From Metallyticus violacea (taxonomy: Eukaryota; Arthropoda; Insecta; Mantodea; Metallyticidae): a DNA stretch of 64,000 nt. A program made the position numbers and the translations under genes. Below, piece after piece: positions 62,330-64,000 of the stretch (positions are counted from its first letter, which is position 1; every line of letters begins with the position of its first letter). Where the stretch lies: positions 23,988,001-24,052,000 of the forward strand of contig CM060838.1 in assembly GCA_030762175.1 (NCBI GenBank). The letters run 5' to 3'. The notes under the pieces are model-generated. The model saw only the letters and a program-made list of their open reading frames with translations, was not told where the DNA came from and did not search any database.

Positions 62330-62870
62330 CATTCCAGCGGAAAAATCTCCGTCGTCTAAGAACAGTACGCAAAAGATACCAGTACAAAGCATGCAATTGT
62401 GTTTCATTGGTTTCAAAACTTCAAGGAAGGGGACGAACATGAAGAGCGAAAGATCACCCGGACGTTTGGGAACTTCACGCCCTGCAGATTTGATTCAGGA
62501 ATCTTGTTCATCGACTGGTTCCTCTGTGACATTCTGACCCACCTACGCAGCAGAATCCAGTAATGGAGGATGGGAAAGCGAAGCAAGAAAGTGTCTTTGT
62601 TGCATGGCTATACTTGATCATATTCATCCACACGGACAAGAATTCATCAGATGAACTTGGATAAGTGGCCCTGCAACGCCCTCCCTACTCTTCCAATTTT
62701 GTCATCAGATTACGCTCTCGCTGATAAAATGAAAACCAAACATTCATTGATGCAGACGACCTTCAAGAAGCTGTCCTCCAGTGGAGTAACAGTATACCAA
62801 AAGACTTATTCCAGAAGGCCATCATGAAGCTTCCACAATAGTGACGTTAATGCAAAGAACTGCAGGGAGA
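62330..62870 (+). pseudogene. Internally deleted mariner transposase remnant
   Basis: Plus-strand pieces give the two ends of a mariner protein. The N-terminal HTH end reads VRKRYQYKACN, then FKTSRKGTNMKSERSPGRLG and TSRPADLIQE (family type F..FK.G.....ERSGRPSTSR). The C-terminal end reads DKNSSDELG, LQRPPYSSN (family HPPYSPDL), DADDLQEAVLQWSNSIPKDL, FQKAIMKLPQ and CKELQGDYVV. The first two catalytic Asp regions are missing, so it is a deletion derivative with frameshifts. Confidence 0.7.
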
Positions 62871-63157
62871 CTATGTTGTCCATTTTTGAAACTGTCGCAT
62901 TTATATTCGTCGTCGTTGATTTTTAATCACACAAATCTCAATCATTTTGGAATTCCGTAATAATTATTTATATTTCATTAAACACATTATATAACATATA
63001 TGCTCAATAAACTGTTAAACGTCTATTGAAAATTTCATCATAAGTGCTTTGCTTTAGAAGGACCATTTCACTCATATGACATCTTAAAGCAAAATTTGGA
63101 ATTTTGACCAATCACAGCCGGATTACGGAGTGAAACTATCGAATATATATATATATA
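62871..63157. other. AT-rich sequence, no recognised features
   Basis: It ends in a short (TA)n run next to the family B insertion. Confidence 0.45.
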
Positions 63158-63172
63158 CAAAATCCGTTTTAT

Positions 63173-63448
63173 AACCGCCACGGGTGGCCGAGGTCGTTAA
63201 GGCATGGACTCGTGAGCGGGAGGTCTGCGGTTCGAATCCCGCCAGGACCGTCCTCCCTGACTGGGGTTTTTTCCAGGTTTTCCTCAGTCTTCATAACTGG
63301 CAAATGCCGGGGAGGTACCTAAACTTAGGCCTGGAACGCTTCCTTCCTTAAAAAAAAATCCTTTCCCAATATATCATTTCATTTCATGTATCATCAGTGT
63401 CCACCGCCTGTGGTGCCTCAGTAGTAAAAACGGGCGTTAAACACTACT
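63173..63448 (+). mobile_element. Family B SINE, full length and least diverged, with 15-bp target-site duplication
   Basis: The head CCACGGGTGGCCGAGGTCGT, TCGTGAGCGGGAGGTCTGCG and B box GGTTCGAATCCC resemble a Ser- or Leu-type tRNA without its long variable arm. The body has TTCCAGGTTTTCCTCAGTCT, GCAAATGCCGGGGAGGTACC and GCCTGGAACGCTTCC, and ends CGGGCGTTAAACACTACT. The exact duplication CAAAATCCGTTTTAT lies at 63158-63172 and 63449-63463. Confidence 0.93.
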
Positions 63449-63463
63449 CAAAATCCGTTTTAT

Positions 63464-64000
63464 CACGCGACGTGCATTTGTCTTGTGGTCAGTGTAGCCA
63501 ACTCTATACCTTCACTATATAATTTTTCAACACTCATCACTGACCATTTTTGCTAGAGGCGGTGGGGAGCTATTGATAACATCAAAAGTATGGATAATCG
63601 ACAATCATAACGCAAAATGGAGGATTCTTCAATGCCTTTTGGTGATGCGTCAAATGCGAAAATTGATCTTATCACTAGAAATTCCAAACCACAGAATACA
63701 AAGAAAAATAGATACATTGTATATCTTTTTTCCCTTCTCTTTTGTGTTTGAAAATCGAATGATAACGATTGTAATAGTCGACTTTTGTCCATTTCAGTAT
63801 CACGGCTTCTGAACATTATTGATTCATAAGTATAACAAGCGTTAATATTCTGTGCGAAAATTTCAAATATATATATCACTTCTTCTTATTCTATTCATGA
63901 AATAGTCCTAAACCCGTATTTTGTTCTTCCCTATTGGCATTACTGGCAATCGGCATTCTTCTATTGCAAGACTGCTTGAAAAGTTTAGGTACAAATATAC
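63464..64000. other. Sequence without recognised features
   Basis: Two overlapping frames on opposite strands (63553-63879 and 63573-63812) have no family match. Confidence 0.4.

Noticed and set aside
63173..63250. A tRNA-like sequence that could be taken for a Ser or Leu tRNA gene
   Set aside because: It lacks the long variable arm and is the head of a SINE with a flanking duplication. The same applies to the heads at 27.5, 29.26, 30.1, 33.3, 34.7 and 52.93 kb.
1..64000. CRISPR array, bacterial operons or integrated phage
   Set aside because: No regular short repeats with unique spacers and no dense co-oriented ORFs; spliced exons and SINEs show that the DNA is eukaryotic.

Overview
The window is eukaryotic nuclear DNA, most likely from an insect. 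It is AT-rich, has no long open reading frames, carries spliced exons with GT-AG borders, and is dense in tRNA-derived SINEs and decayed mariner, Tc1 and hAT copies. SINE-rich intergenic DNA of this kind suits a large hemimetabolous (polyneopteran-type) insect genome, but I cannot fix the order. There are no operons, no CRISPR array, no rRNA and no convincing functional tRNA gene.

One protein gene can be built with confidence. It lies on the minus strand between about 21.1 kb and 6.3 kb, has four coding exons (21070-20393, 17373-17246, 9420-9273, 6521-6432) with matching intron phases 0, 2, 0, and encodes a predicted secreted protein of 347 residues. I do not recognise its family. Its introns (3.0, 7.8 and 2.8 kb) are full of dead elements: a Tc1 and a mariner remnant in intron 3, SINEs in all three introns.

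From 22 to 64 kb I find no exon I can defend. This part holds a trinucleotide array of almost 0.9 kb at 24.5-25.4 kb, SINE copies, a LINE reverse-transcriptase tail at 45.5-45.9 kb, a degenerate mariner at 46.9-47.8 kb, an LTR-retroelement integrase fragment at 48.1-48.4 kb, a hAT transposase tail at 52.3-52.7 kb, an internally deleted mariner at 62.3-62.9 kb, and several repeats I could detect only by comparing parts of the window with each other.

Three SINE families dominate. Family A is about 290 bp with a tRNA-like head. Family B is about 275 bp with a Ser/Leu-tRNA-like head. Family C is about 450 bp. Two further tRNA-headed families (D, E) occur once each. Several insertions keep exact target-site duplications, including a 39-bp family A stub between 11-bp duplications. 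The unexplained structures are a large inverted repeat pair (35.35-36.2 kb against 38.88-39.57 kb), a dispersed repeat pair (37.2-37.8 and 57.5-58.2 kb), a fold-back at 44.8-45.3 kb and a 90-bp shared block (21.9 and 35.0 kb).
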